Shown: positions 27,391-36,556 of the stretch, piece after piece
Numbering within the stretch: position 1 is the first letter of the stretch
Layout of the letters: each line of letters begins with the position of its first letter
NCBI GenBank assembly: GCA_025054955.1
Contig: JANWZE010000062.1
Span: forward strand, 1 to 64,000
Origin: Blastocatellia bacterium
GTDB lineage: Bacteria > Acidobacteriota > Blastocatellia > HR10 > J050
Length of the DNA: 64,000 bases
Direction of reading: 5' to 3'
Program-made: the position numbers and the translations under genes
Notes under the pieces: generated by a model
What the model was told of the DNA's origin: nothing
What the model saw: the letters and a program-made list of their open reading frames with translations, nothing else
The model's database searches: none

Positions 27391-28848
27391 CTATGGAGTC
27401 TGTTCAAATCGTTTCTCATGCCGGACAGATGATTCAACTTCGTCCAGCAGTATTCTTAAATCTGCCTTGCTGAGGAAATATCCGTTCACAAAGACGCCGG
27501 CAACGCGTTGTGTGTAGCCAATATTCTCTAACGGATTGGCTTCCAGCAAGACCATATCAGCGATCTTGCCTGCTTCAATCGTGCCGAACACTTCAAGCTT
27601 ACCTAAATACTGCGCCGGGTTTCGAGTCGCTGCTTGCAACGCTGCCATCGGCGATAGTCCGGCCTTGACCAAGAGGGTTAGCTCTTCATGCAAACTAAAG
27701 CCGGGAACCACATATAGCGTAGCCGTATCCGTTCCGGCCAATATGCCAACGCCCGCGCGATGCATCGCTCCGACAAGCTCAAGCTGTTTATCAAACAACC
27801 TCTCAGGCTTTTTCAGATATTCTGTGGGCAAGGAGGAGAGCAGACCGGTCCTCTGCTTCTCCCACGCCTCCCGCTTTTCCGACGAGAGATATTTCCCACC
27901 GCGCGGGAGCTGAAAGTCCTCAGGTGAAGATAGATTTCGCCAGCCGACGAGCGTCGGCACTTGCCACGTCCCGTTTTTCACCAAGCGAGCGAAAAGGGCC
28001 GTTGCTTTCTTTCTATCATAACTGTTCAAAGAGCGCATCTGAGCCTGAAGCTCGGCCCGAACAAATGCTGCAAACCCATCTCGATTGATCAATGCAATCG
28101 CTTGATCGCGCAATGCCGATTCGTTAACTGAACATGCAGCAAACATTCCAAAGAGATGTTCTATGCTCTTTTGTCCAACGTCAGACGCTTCAACGACACT
28201 CACCTGAAACGGCACATGACCGGCGAACAGCAACCCTTGTTGTCTGGCTTCCTCGGCCAGCGCCAAATAGGCATCGCGGGGGAGCATAGAATATACCTTG
28301 ATGAAATCGGCGCCACTTCGCTTGAGCGTGTTGACGGCGCGTCGGGCTTCATCGCCAGTCCCTACGTTGAGCGAGTAAGGTCGTCCAATCTGTTTTGGGC
28401 CGTCCACATGAATGCCCGCCATGAGAATGCGCGGCCCGATCCGTATCCTGTCAGCAATCTCTCTGCGCCATCGTTGAAGTTGTTGGAACTCATCAGGAGA
28501 GCCTCCCATGTCACGCACGCCGGTGACCCCATTGGCGATAAGCAATGATAGATAGGTTTTGTCGCTAATGTGAGCGTGCATATCCCAGAGGCCAGGAATG
28601 AGAAATTTTTCTCGCCCATCAATCACATGCGCTCCGTCGGGAATGTTGATCTGTTTCGACGGGCTAAGTTGACTGATCCGTTCATTAACAATAACCACGG
28701 TCATGTCAGGTTTCGGCGCGGCACCGGTGGCGTCAATCACCGTCACATGCGTCACAGCAATGATTCTCGGCCTATCAGTTACCTGTTCATTGGACAGCAA
28801 CACAATCGGCAGCAGCAAATACCAGAGCAATGTCCTAATCATGTTCAC
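27391..28848 (-). CDS. Secreted imidazolonepropionase-like amidohydrolase (without the WLERQL tail)
   Basis: 485 residues, signal peptide about 1-19. Metal motifs: WDMHAH, ADFIKVYSM (Lys), LFAGHVPF (His), SIEHLFG (His) and LAGTDTATL (Asp). Ends with FGTIEAGKIADMVLLEANPLENI and a tail unlike that of the four RPxWLERQL paralogues, so it is a separate branch with another specificity. The start is GTG 28846-28848 behind AAGGTG; ATG 28840-28842 is the alternative. It lies 6 nt after the amidohydrolase at 28855, so the two are co-translated. Confidence 0.85.
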   Translation of the reverse strand: MNMIRTLLWYLLLPIVLLSNEQVTDRPRIIAVTHVTVIDATGAAPKPDMTVVIVNERISQLSPSKQINIPDGAHVIDGREKFLIPGLWDMHAHISDKTYLSLLIANGVTGVRDMGGSPDEFQQLQRWRREIADRIRIGPRILMAGIHVDGPKQIGRPYSLNVGTGDEARRAVNTLKRSGADFIKVYSMLPRDAYLALAEEARQQGLLFAGHVPFQVSVVEASDVGQKSIEHLFGMFAACSVNESALRDQAIALINRDGFAAFVRAELQAQMRSLNSYDRKKATALFARLVKNGTWQVPTLVGWRNLSSPEDFQLPRGGKYLSSEKREAWEKQRTGLLSSLPTEYLKKPERLFDKQLELVGAMHRAGVGILAGTDTATLYVVPGFSLHEELTLLVKAGLSPMAALQAATRNPAQYLGKLEVFGTIEAGKIADMVLLEANPLENIGYTQRVAGVFVNGYFLSKADLRILLDEVESSVRHEKRFEQTP

Positions 28849-28854
28849 GGCACC

Positions 28855-30234
28855 TTACAATGAATCAATACAACTGGCCAACTGCCTTTCTAACCACAAT
28901 GGACGTGTGAGCTTTGGTTCAGGCGTTGCAATGGAATAGTCAGCGTGATAGCTTCGATCTACAATCTGCCCATCCTTGATGACCAGGTCAATCTGCCGAA
29001 TGTGGTCAATTTTCTCCAGCGGATCGGCACTGACAACAACAATATCAGCCAACTTACCCGGTTCAATCGTACCAAGTTCGTCAGCTTTCCCAAGAAAGGC
29101 TGCGTTGTCCCGTGTCGCCATCAACAGTGTCTGCATGGGCGTAAATCCAGCATCAACCAGCACGATCAACTCGCGCAGCAAACTCACGCCGGGGACAGAG
29201 TAGATCGTATCAGAACCGGCCAACACTTTTCCGCCAGCATGGTAATGGCGCTGCAATACGACCAGTAGTTTCTCAAAGCCCGAACAGACTTGCGCGAGAT
29301 CATCGGCGTTCTGCACCTCAAAGATCAATGGATGCGTGAGAAACTCACGGGTCATTGGTGGAATATAAGCCAGTGCTGGGTTGTCAGCATAGATGGCATC
29401 TTCAGAAGCAAACTCCTTTCGCCGCTCCATCGCCATTCGCCACCAATTTGCCATCGTAGGAATCAACGCCACGTCTTCTCTCACTAGCAACTCGATCAGT
29501 TTGTCAACGCGGTCAAGATTGATGAGCGAAAATGCTTTCAGCTCATCAATGAATTGTTGGAGATCACTCAACCCCGGTTCGCTGCGTCGCGTCCGCACAG
29601 CCGTTGCGTCAACCACGCCAGTAGCATGCTCAAGCCCGTCAATACCCGCCAGTGCGGCAGCATAAGCATCCGTATGGGCAATGTGACCAGTAACGCGAAT
29701 GCCAAGTTCGTGTGCGCGTTCACACACAGCTTGTAACAACCCGGGGGTGATTTTCTCACGGACCTTGATGGCTGCTGCACCTCGCTCGTACAAAAGCTCT
29801 ACGGCTTTCTTGGCTGCCTCAGGGCTTTGCAATCCAACATGGTGTTCTCGAAATGGGGGCGGTGCATCCAGGCCATTGCCCACATAATAGATGCGCGGGC
29901 CGCGAACTTTTCCTTCATTCACGTCGGCGCTGATGGACGAAATCCATTCAACGTCATTCCCCATGTCTTTCACGGTTGTCACACCGTGAGACAAAAAGAG
30001 CTCTCCCATCCAACCCTGGTAGTGAACGTGAATGTCAATCAATCCAGGTAATATGAATTTGCCTGTTGCATCAACACGCTGAACCTCGCTGTTGATGGGG
30101 ACACAGTGACGAGGCCCGACAGCCACGATGCGATTCCCCTCAACCACAACCACACCGTCTTGCAGCGGTTCGCCTCCACAACCGTCAATAATCGTTCCGC
30201 CGACGAGAGCGAAGCCCTGTTCAGACCGGGACAC
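28855..30234 (-). CDS. Imidazolonepropionase-like amidohydrolase (RPxWLERQL-tail subfamily), no signal peptide
   Basis: 459 residues. DIHVHYQGWMGELFLSHGVTT, AAIKVREK (Lys), VTGHIAH, LEHATGV and LAGSDT give the complete metal set. The tail ends RPLWLERQL, as in the genes at 22382, 45604 and 50437. Unlike those, it begins directly at the beta-sandwich (ALVGGTIIDGCGG) and should be cytoplasmic. The start is GTG 30232-30234 preceded by GGAGGAGG, overlapping the 3' end of the hydrolase gene at 30221 by 14 nt. Confidence 0.85.
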   Translation of the reverse strand: MSRSEQGFALVGGTIIDGCGGEPLQDGVVVVEGNRIVAVGPRHCVPINSEVQRVDATGKFILPGLIDIHVHYQGWMGELFLSHGVTTVKDMGNDVEWISSISADVNEGKVRGPRIYYVGNGLDAPPPFREHHVGLQSPEAAKKAVELLYERGAAAIKVREKITPGLLQAVCERAHELGIRVTGHIAHTDAYAAALAGIDGLEHATGVVDATAVRTRRSEPGLSDLQQFIDELKAFSLINLDRVDKLIELLVREDVALIPTMANWWRMAMERRKEFASEDAIYADNPALAYIPPMTREFLTHPLIFEVQNADDLAQVCSGFEKLLVVLQRHYHAGGKVLAGSDTIYSVPGVSLLRELIVLVDAGFTPMQTLLMATRDNAAFLGKADELGTIEPGKLADIVVVSADPLEKIDHIRQIDLVIKDGQIVDRSYHADYSIATPEPKLTRPLWLERQLASCIDSL

Positions 30235-30955
30235 AACCTCCTCCAGACGTTTTCTTTGCCTTCCGATTCAACTGCTCATCCAACCAGACTGCGATCATAT
30301 CCTCAAGTGGTTGCTCGTCAGGGTATTCAAACCGCCACGCGCTGAACATCGTCGTGCCGAAACCAAGTCCTTCAAATACCTTCAAGCGACTTTTGCTGTT
30401 GCGTGATGCGAGGTATAGTTCTGTCATGTCTCTTAACCCAAGGCGATCCTCCTTGCTGACCAGACAAAAAACCGGCGCCCTGACATTCTGCATCACTTTC
30501 TTAGCTGACTCACCAAGCCGGCCGGAAATGAATACATATGCTATAAGGCGCCGGTCCCTGGCGCTGGCCAATGCCGCGGCATGAGCGTTGTCCTGCTCAG
30601 CCACAATGGCTAGCCGCTCCGCATCTACACCTTGCTGGCAGGCAAGAAACTCGATGGCGGCCTCAATATCAAGAGTGACTCGCTTTTTCTCCTCCGGAGC
30701 CAATGAATCGAACACCTGCGGCTCACGACTCGCGCCACGACCCCGCAGATCAATCCTCAACACGGCTATATGATACTTGCTGAGTGAATGGGGCAGACCG
30801 CTTGAGGTCAGTTGACCATACGCATCCGCTTCATGCTTTGAGCCATGAACTAATACAACGCCCGCCACCGGCGTCACACGTTCGGGAACATACAGCATAC
30901 CTACGATGCGCCAGCCATCTGTCGTTTGAAACATGATCTGACGCTCGCCCGTCAT
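30221..30955 (-). CDS. Single-domain relative of the tandem alpha/beta hydrolases (domain-1 type)
   Basis: 244 residues corresponding to domain 1 of the tandem family: IMFQTTDGWRIVG, VLVHGSKHEADAYG, DLRGRGAS, elbow A-E-Q-D-N (Gln121 at the Ser position), VFISGRLGES, acid candidate in SKEDRLGL, and Thr at the His position (GFGTTMF). Start and the upstream stop share TGATG, so translation is coupled to the gene at 30955. It probably complements that gene, whose own first domain is eroded. Confidence 0.82.
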   Translation of the reverse strand: MTGERQIMFQTTDGWRIVGMLYVPERVTPVAGVVLVHGSKHEADAYGQLTSSGLPHSLSKYHIAVLRIDLRGRGASREPQVFDSLAPEEKKRVTLDIEAAIEFLACQQGVDAERLAIVAEQDNAHAAALASARDRRLIAYVFISGRLGESAKKVMQNVRAPVFCLVSKEDRLGLRDMTELYLASRNSKSRLKVFEGLGFGTTMFSAWRFEYPDEQPLEDMIAVWLDEQLNRKAKKTSGGGCVPV

Positions 30956-32202
30956 CACCCCAATCCTTGTTTGAGCCATTGGACAATCGTTGGTTCTAAT
31001 TGAGGGTGCAGTTCGAAGAGTTGATACCCAATCGCCCCGCCATCATAAATCAGTAGCCGCGCCAACTTGTCCGTTGTCGCTTCATACAATTCATGCATCG
31101 CTTTGGTGACGACACGATGGCCTCGGCATGAGACGTACATCACATGCACGTGCCCCCCTGTCAGCAGCTTCCGCTCCGCCTCGCTGATTGGCACGTAGCC
31201 TGTCAGCAGCGCCAACGCCTTGACGCGTGAGTCTCCAATGGAGCAACGAACGGCATGCTCGGCGCCGTGAACGATTCCGACCAATCCAATGCGCTGTGCG
31301 TCAACGACGTCCTGAGAGGCAAGATAGTTGATCGCTGCTCTGGCATCCAACCAACCATTGGCGCGCTCCTCTTGAGATAGATCAAAATAGCGGCCCTTAT
31401 TCACGCTCTTGCCTCGGCCGCGCCAATCAATATTGAGCACGGCAAGGCCGGCCCTGACCAGTAGCCGCTCCAAGTTAGCGAAAACATACCGATCGCTGCG
31501 ACCAGAATGAAGCAGGACTATGCCGGGTACCTTCTTTGCTGAAGGATCAGGCAGTAGCAGATTGCCGAAAATCCTCCAACCATCTTCCGACAGAAACGAC
31601 ACTTCGCGGGCGCGACCGACTGAAATGAGCTCGTTACGAATCCAATTAGCAATGAACTGAGCGAGTGGTTCGCGTTCAGGAAATTGTTCAGACCACGCTT
31701 CAATCATTGCCAGGCCACGACCAAGCCCTTCAAACACCCGAATATCCGAATTCGACCGGTCTGACTCGAGGTAAACAGTCGTCATGTCTCGCAATGCGTT
31801 CCTATCTTCGCTACTGACCAAACACAGAACCGCATTATTTCGCCATTCGACCAATGTCTCCACAGCTTTTTTGTTCAACCGTCCTGACAACAACACAAAC
31901 GACCGCACGCAGGATTCGGTGCGAGCGCCGAGTACGGCAGCGCTGGCTGCATCCGTTTCTACCAACACGGCCACCCGATGACTGTTTTCGCCGCATTTCC
32001 TGGAGAGAAAACGAATCGAAGAGCTCACCGCTTCAGCCGTGCGGTCGGACAGGCGAACGCGCAGCGTCGCCAATCCAGCAGCACACAGAGCTGAGAGCAA
32101 TTGATCGTGTCCACCCGTTGGCTGACGATCTGACAAAAACACAACCACACCGCCGACAGGCGTGGCGTCAGGCAATAACAGCCTTTTCCTACCCAGACTC
32201 AT
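30955..32202 (-). CDS. Tandem alpha/beta-hydrolase-fold protein with eroded first domain
   Basis: 415 residues. Domain 1 (about 8-190) has lost the opening strand, the HDRD segment and DxRGRGxS; its elbow is V-E-T-D-A. Domain 2 (about 198-415) is intact in outline: VSFLSEDGWRIFG, LLHSGRSDRYVF, DWRGRGKS, but the elbow G-I-V-H-G has Val311 for Ser, and GGAIGYQLF lacks His. ATG 32200-32202 overlaps the stop of the luciferase-like gene as ATGA. No signal peptide. Confidence 0.8.
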   Translation of the reverse strand: MSLGRKRLLLPDATPVGGVVVFLSDRQPTGGHDQLLSALCAAGLATLRVRLSDRTAEAVSSSIRFLSRKCGENSHRVAVLVETDAASAAVLGARTESCVRSFVLLSGRLNKKAVETLVEWRNNAVLCLVSSEDRNALRDMTTVYLESDRSNSDIRVFEGLGRGLAMIEAWSEQFPEREPLAQFIANWIRNELISVGRAREVSFLSEDGWRIFGNLLLPDPSAKKVPGIVLLHSGRSDRYVFANLERLLVRAGLAVLNIDWRGRGKSVNKGRYFDLSQEERANGWLDARAAINYLASQDVVDAQRIGLVGIVHGAEHAVRCSIGDSRVKALALLTGYVPISEAERKLLTGGHVHVMYVSCRGHRVVTKAMHELYEATTDKLARLLIYDGGAIGYQLFELHPQLEPTIVQWLKQGLG

Positions 32203-33203
32203 GACTGAAAATGAGGAATGATCTCTTGGCCAAATCGCGCGATACATTTGAGTACCTCTTGATGACTCGGTCCTTGCGGATGTCGTAGCAAGAGGATTAA
32301 CGTCTCGCAGCCAATCTCCGTGCGATAGCGCTCGATCTGCCCAACCACGTCATCGGGTGTACCAGCAATCAATCGGTCAGGCCCAATTCTCTCAAACGTC
32401 CAATCTGCTTCACCTCCTGCCAACATAAGATCCTTGAACAATCCCATCTTGGCATAAGGCTGGAAGAAGGCTCTGACACGAGGCCACCACTGTTCAGCAA
32501 TGTCGCTACGGTTGTCACCTATCCACGCGCTGCGTGCCAGTAGCACTTCCGATTTCCTGCTGTGCTCGGCGGCCGTCTGCCGATAGAGGTTAGCCCACTC
32601 CTTGATAGTGGCGAGACTCTGCAAATTATCTGTCGGCCAACCGTCACCGAGGCGCCCCGCACGCAACAGGCCGGGTTTGGAGAGTGCGCCGATCCAGATT
32701 GGCGGCCCTCCGCGTTGAACGGGCCGTGGCGAAATGCGCACATTATCGAGCGTGAAATACTCCCCGCCATAGGAAAACGATTCGTTCGCCCATGCCTGTC
32801 GAATGATCTGGACACTCTCTTCAAATCGCCTGACAATGCCCTCTCTGGGAATGCCAAATGCTGATCGGTCTCTCTGTCCCAGGCCGACGCCGAGTGCGAA
32901 TCGCCCATGTGAAATATTGTCAACGACTGCGCCCATCTCTGCCACGTGCAGGGGATGCCACATGGGAAGTTGCATCACATCAGAAGCCACAACCATTCGG
33001 CTTGTGCGTGCAGCAAGAGCAGCGCAAAATGTGAGCGCCGACGGTAAACAGCCATCCAGACTGTGATGATGCTCGCCCACCACAGCTAACTCGAACCCAG
33101 CTTGCTCGGCCGCCTCTGCTTCACGAAATGCCTCATCATAGATGCGAGCAATATCGTCTCCGCGCGGCGGGTCTTGTGTGTTTAGGACAATGCCAAATCT
33201 CAT
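32199..33203 (-). CDS. LLM-class flavin-dependent oxidoreductase (luciferase-like)
   Basis: 334-residue TIM-barrel protein: MRFGIVLNTQDPP, VVGEHHHSLDGCLPSAL, GRFALGVGLGQRDRSAFGI, PIWIGALSKPGLLRAGRLGDGW and a late GTPDDVVGQIERY. The family oxidises substrates with reduced FMN or F420; EHH and the GxGxG-like strand are typical. A monooxygenase or F420-dependent dehydrogenase role is likely; the cofactor cannot be told from sequence. The start directly abuts the MFS stop (TGAATG). It is cytoplasmic. Confidence 0.87.
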   Translation of the reverse strand: MRFGIVLNTQDPPRGDDIARIYDEAFREAEAAEQAGFELAVVGEHHHSLDGCLPSALTFCAALAARTSRMVVASDVMQLPMWHPLHVAEMGAVVDNISHGRFALGVGLGQRDRSAFGIPREGIVRRFEESVQIIRQAWANESFSYGGEYFTLDNVRISPRPVQRGGPPIWIGALSKPGLLRAGRLGDGWPTDNLQSLATIKEWANLYRQTAAEHSRKSEVLLARSAWIGDNRSDIAEQWWPRVRAFFQPYAKMGLFKDLMLAGGEADWTFERIGPDRLIAGTPDDVVGQIERYRTEIGCETLILLLRHPQGPSHQEVLKCIARFGQEIIPHFQS

Positions 33204-34595
33204 TCACCCCACCTCAACCGTCTTGACGACGCGAATCTGACGGGGCGCAGTTCGCCAAATCAACCACACCGACGTTACCATTGCCAGAGCGGCCATCACG
33301 AAACTCAACTTATATCCCTGCGTGATGTCAAAAAACAATCCGCTCAACCAACCACCCACGCCGCCAACGGTCCATCCACCGAGCATGATGATGCCAAGAA
33401 TGGAACCGAAATGTTTACCTTCAAATAAATCGGCAACCGATGCCATTAACGACGGCAAGCACATGCCTCCAGCCAACCCAAATGCCACAGCGTAGCTGTA
33501 TACCAGAACGGGGTTCACAAACAAGCTGCAGAGGCTCAACAATACCAGGCTGACCAAATAGGCGGTGACAGCGAGTGTTAGCGTCACCTCTCGCCCGATG
33601 CGATCAGATAAGATGCCGCCCCAAACTCGGCCCAGCATGTTGATCAGCCCTTGCACACTCATGACGGAGGCAGCCATCACCGTTCCGTAGCCGTGATCAA
33701 CCAGATAGGCAACCAACTGCACCGATGTCAAGAAAAGTCCCATCGCATAGGAAGCCAACACACTCATCATAAGCCAGAACCGAGAGGTCTTCACGGCTGT
33801 CGCAACCGTCCACTCAGTGGATGCCCATGTCTGATCAAGAACGACCACCTCACGTCTGCGCGTCTGACTCCATATTCCTCCGATGGCTGATTTCTTCTGA
33901 ACGACGTCGGACGCTGACTTTTCCCGCCAGGGCCATGGAAGACGTTCATCCTTGACTGACAACCCGATGTCCTCTGGTCGAGAGTGAAGCAATAGCAATG
34001 CCAACGTCGTAGGCATAAGTAATATAATCAGGCCGAGCGCGAAATAGGCCCAGCGCCAGCCAACCCGATCAATCGTGAATTGAAGTACCGGCAACAGGAC
34101 CTGTCCGATGCTTTGTCCGACACCGACGAGGCCAATGGCTGTACCACGATGCCGCTCAAACCATTTTGACACAAGTGAGGTCAGTGGGGTGAAGTACAGC
34201 ATTGAGCTGCCAACGGCTGCAAGCACGCCGAAGGCAACATAGAAATGCCAGATGGCGCTGCATTGGCTCATCCAAACAAAACCAATTGCCGTCAACGCCG
34301 CACCCAGTGGCATGATGATTCGTGGGCCGTATCGGTCCATTAATCCACCAGCAAACGGCGACGCAAGGCCGCTCAGCACCATGTGGATCGTCATTGCGGT
34401 TGCCGTATCCGCACGGTTCCACTTGAATTCCTCCAGCACTGATACATACAAGAGTGAAAAGCCATCAAGCACAATGGAAATCGGCGCTAGGATGATGACA
34501 CACACTAGCACCACAACCCAGCCGTAGTAGATGCGATCACACCGAGAGGATACCTGAACACCGATTATATGGCCACCTGTCTCCATTCCCGGCAT
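33204..34595 (-). CDS. MFS transporter, OFA (oxalate/formate antiporter)-like, copy A
   Basis: About 463 residues, 12 predicted membrane segments. Opens with YYGWVVVLVCVIILAP; loop 2-3 motif GGLMDRYGPR; central loop EVVVLDQTWASTEW joined to TAVKTSRFWLM; the C half has VWGGILSDRIGREVTL. The same architecture and central-loop motif occur in the MFS genes at 34606, 38105 and 41113. It probably imports or exchanges small organic anions released by the periplasmic enzymes (inference). The start is uncertain: ATG 34593-34595 or ATG 34584-34586. Confidence 0.85.
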   Translation of the reverse strand: MPGMETGGHIIGVQVSSRCDRIYYGWVVVLVCVIILAPISIVLDGFSLLYVSVLEEFKWNRADTATAMTIHMVLSGLASPFAGGLMDRYGPRIIMPLGAALTAIGFVWMSQCSAIWHFYVAFGVLAAVGSSMLYFTPLTSLVSKWFERHRGTAIGLVGVGQSIGQVLLPVLQFTIDRVGWRWAYFALGLIILLMPTTLALLLLHSRPEDIGLSVKDERLPWPWREKSASDVVQKKSAIGGIWSQTRRREVVVLDQTWASTEWTVATAVKTSRFWLMMSVLASYAMGLFLTSVQLVAYLVDHGYGTVMAASVMSVQGLINMLGRVWGGILSDRIGREVTLTLAVTAYLVSLVLLSLCSLFVNPVLVYSYAVAFGLAGGMCLPSLMASVADLFEGKHFGSILGIIMLGGWTVGGVGGWLSGLFFDITQGYKLSFVMAALAMVTSVWLIWRTAPRQIRVVKTVEVG

Positions 34596-34605
34596 GACAG
34601 CGGAA

Positions 34606-35976
34606 CTATGAACCGACCAAAACAGTCCGAACAATCCGGACTTGGCTGGGCCGTGCTTTCCAGATCAAGACGCCTGAGGCAATCATCACCGCTCCAGCAA
34701 CGATGAACATAGCCTCATAAGACTTTGTCACATCATACAGGTATCCACCACCCCATACACCAAGTGCCCCGCCAGCAAATCCACCGATCATCAAAACGCC
34801 AATGATCGAGCCTAGATTTCTACCCTGAAAAATATCGCCGGCGGCAGCCATGAGCACCGGCAACGTCATTCCTGATCCAACACCGTAGAAGATCGAAAAT
34901 ACGTAGACGAGAAACGGGCTGACGAGTAGGCCACAAATATACAACAACACGAGGCAAATAACCGATGAGGCAACACTCAATGTGAGCGTTTTCTCGCGCC
35001 CGATATGATCCGACATCAATCCGCCCAAGAACCGGCCGAAAATGTTAATCAATCCCTGCAATCCAATCACCGAGGCCGCCAAAATCGAACTATATCCCTT
35101 GTCGGTTAAATAGGCGGCTAACTGCACAGCCATCATCATAAAACCAGTGGCAAACAGAGCCATCAAGATCGTCAATGTCCAAAACCGGCTCGTTTGAACC
35201 GCCTTCGCAACCGTCCAATCTATGCCGGCCCAATCTGGATCAACAACAATCACTTCACGCTTGCGTGCTGTTCTGGTATGGGAAGCTATGGCATCACCTG
35301 GATGAGCGTTGTGCCACGGCAACCGCTCGTCAACCAGCGTGAGTCCTCGATCCTCAGGCCTGCGCTCCAGAAACAACACAATCAATGTCGTAGGAACGAA
35401 CAGCAACAGCGCGCCAATGAGCAGATAGGTTTGCCGCCAGCCAATGTGATCAATAGCATACTGTAAGATTGGCATGCAGACTTGCCCAACGCCTTGACCG
35501 GCTGTCACAATGCCAATGGCTAAGCCTCGATGGCGGATAAACCACTTCGACACGATGGCCGTGAGCGGAACGATATGGATCAATGCAGAGCCGGCAGAAG
35601 CCAATACGCCGTAGGCCAGATAAAATTCCCATTGCGCTTCTATCTGACTCAACCAGAGCAAGGCGACCGCTGTACTGACCGTACCGATGGACATAACCCA
35701 CTTGGGTTTGTACCGATCAAACAGCCAGCCGGAAACCGGTCCGGCTAAGCCAGTTACCACCATAAAAATAGCTAGCGCCAGCGCAGTGTCAGCACGGCTC
35801 CACTTGAGGTCATTTAACAAAGCCACGTAGAAGATGGAGAACGAGGCTAGCAACGGAGCTGCTAGTGTCATGACCACGAGACAGACCAATACAATGACCC
35901 AACCATAATAGAATCGGCCAGAGGGCTGCGAGGTCTGTGCAGTCATGCGTTGATCAGGTGGCTGTGTTGTTCGCAC
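34606..35976 (-). CDS. MFS transporter, OFA-like, copy B
   Basis: 456 residues with 12 membrane segments: FYYGWVIVLVCLVVMTLA, GWLFDRYKPKW, a central loop EVIVVDPDWAGIDW then AVQTSRFWTLT, and GGLMSDHIGREKTL. Closest to copies A and C in this window. The start is GTG 35974-35976 or ATG 35944-35946. It is 18 bp after the cytochrome-HhH gene. Confidence 0.85.
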   Translation of the reverse strand: MRTTQPPDQRMTAQTSQPSGRFYYGWVIVLVCLVVMTLAAPLLASFSIFYVALLNDLKWSRADTALALAIFMVVTGLAGPVSGWLFDRYKPKWVMSIGTVSTAVALLWLSQIEAQWEFYLAYGVLASAGSALIHIVPLTAIVSKWFIRHRGLAIGIVTAGQGVGQVCMPILQYAIDHIGWRQTYLLIGALLLFVPTTLIVLFLERRPEDRGLTLVDERLPWHNAHPGDAIASHTRTARKREVIVVDPDWAGIDWTVAKAVQTSRFWTLTILMALFATGFMMMAVQLAAYLTDKGYSSILAASVIGLQGLINIFGRFLGGLMSDHIGREKTLTLSVASSVICLVLLYICGLLVSPFLVYVFSIFYGVGSGMTLPVLMAAAGDIFQGRNLGSIIGVLMIGGFAGGALGVWGGGYLYDVTKSYEAMFIVAGAVMIASGVLIWKARPSQVRIVRTVLVGS

Positions 35977-35994
35977 AGTTTGTCCAGCGGCTTA

Positions 35995-36543
35995 TCATTT
36001 GTCCGCGACCAAGTAAGGCTTGACCTGTTCTAGCAAGGTCTTATCAAAACCGGCCAGTCGCGCTAGTTGCTCGACCGACGTAAAACGTCGCTTGGATTGA
36101 CGAGCCTCAACAATGGCATGGGCCATCTGGGAGCTAATGCCCGGCACACGAGCCAAAGCCTCGACCGAAGCTGTGTTGATATTGAGCGGCAATCGGTCAA
36201 TAGGATTTTCTTCGCCAAAATGGCGGGCAAGATAGCCAACCAGCAGTGGCACATCCTGCGGATCAACTGGCGCACCATACATCGTCACCATGTTCTGAAC
36301 CGTTTGGCTCCAACTCAAGCTCGTTTTCCTCTGGGTCGCAATCTGTCGGAAATCATGACAGCCCGAACATGACATGACAACCTCGGTTCGGCCATCACCT
36401 TCCGGTAGGAATACGCTCCAGTCAGGCTTCTGACCGACAGCGTGTTGGATCACCGCACGTCTATCCGACTCAATGACACCAAGTGCAATCCCCACAAACA
36501 ACAATGAGATAAGAACCAGTATCGCTACTTTTGAGGCAACCAT
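35995..36543 (-). CDS. Secreted cytochrome c module fused to a ComEA-like helix-hairpin-helix domain
   Basis: 182 residues. Signal peptide or anchor about 1-23. Residues 45-112 are one copy of the module found three times in the triheme cytochrome at 19407 (CSGCH 59-63, later a Met in VQNMVTMYGA). Residues 121-178 are a double helix-hairpin-helix: NINTASVEALARVPGIS and FTSVEQLARLAGFDK, as in ComEA-type proteins that bind DNA or act as a compact spacer. This fusion is unusual. An electron-transfer role is likely; what the HhH binds is open. ATG 36541-36543 starts 13 nt after the M29-like gene stop. Confidence 0.85.
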   Translation of the reverse strand: MVASKVAILVLISLLFVGIALGVIESDRRAVIQHAVGQKPDWSVFLPEGDGRTEVVMSCSGCHDFRQIATQRKTSLSWSQTVQNMVTMYGAPVDPQDVPLLVGYLARHFGEENPIDRLPLNINTASVEALARVPGISSQMAHAIVEARQSKRRFTSVEQLARLAGFDKTLLEQVKPYLVADK

Positions 36544-36556
36544 ATAGACGTCCCAC

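Noticed and set aside
28855-30234. Frameshift or split suspected from the 14-nt overlap with the hydrolase gene
   Set aside because: Both proteins are complete at their ends and the GTG start has a strong ribosome site, so the overlap is ordinary operon packing.
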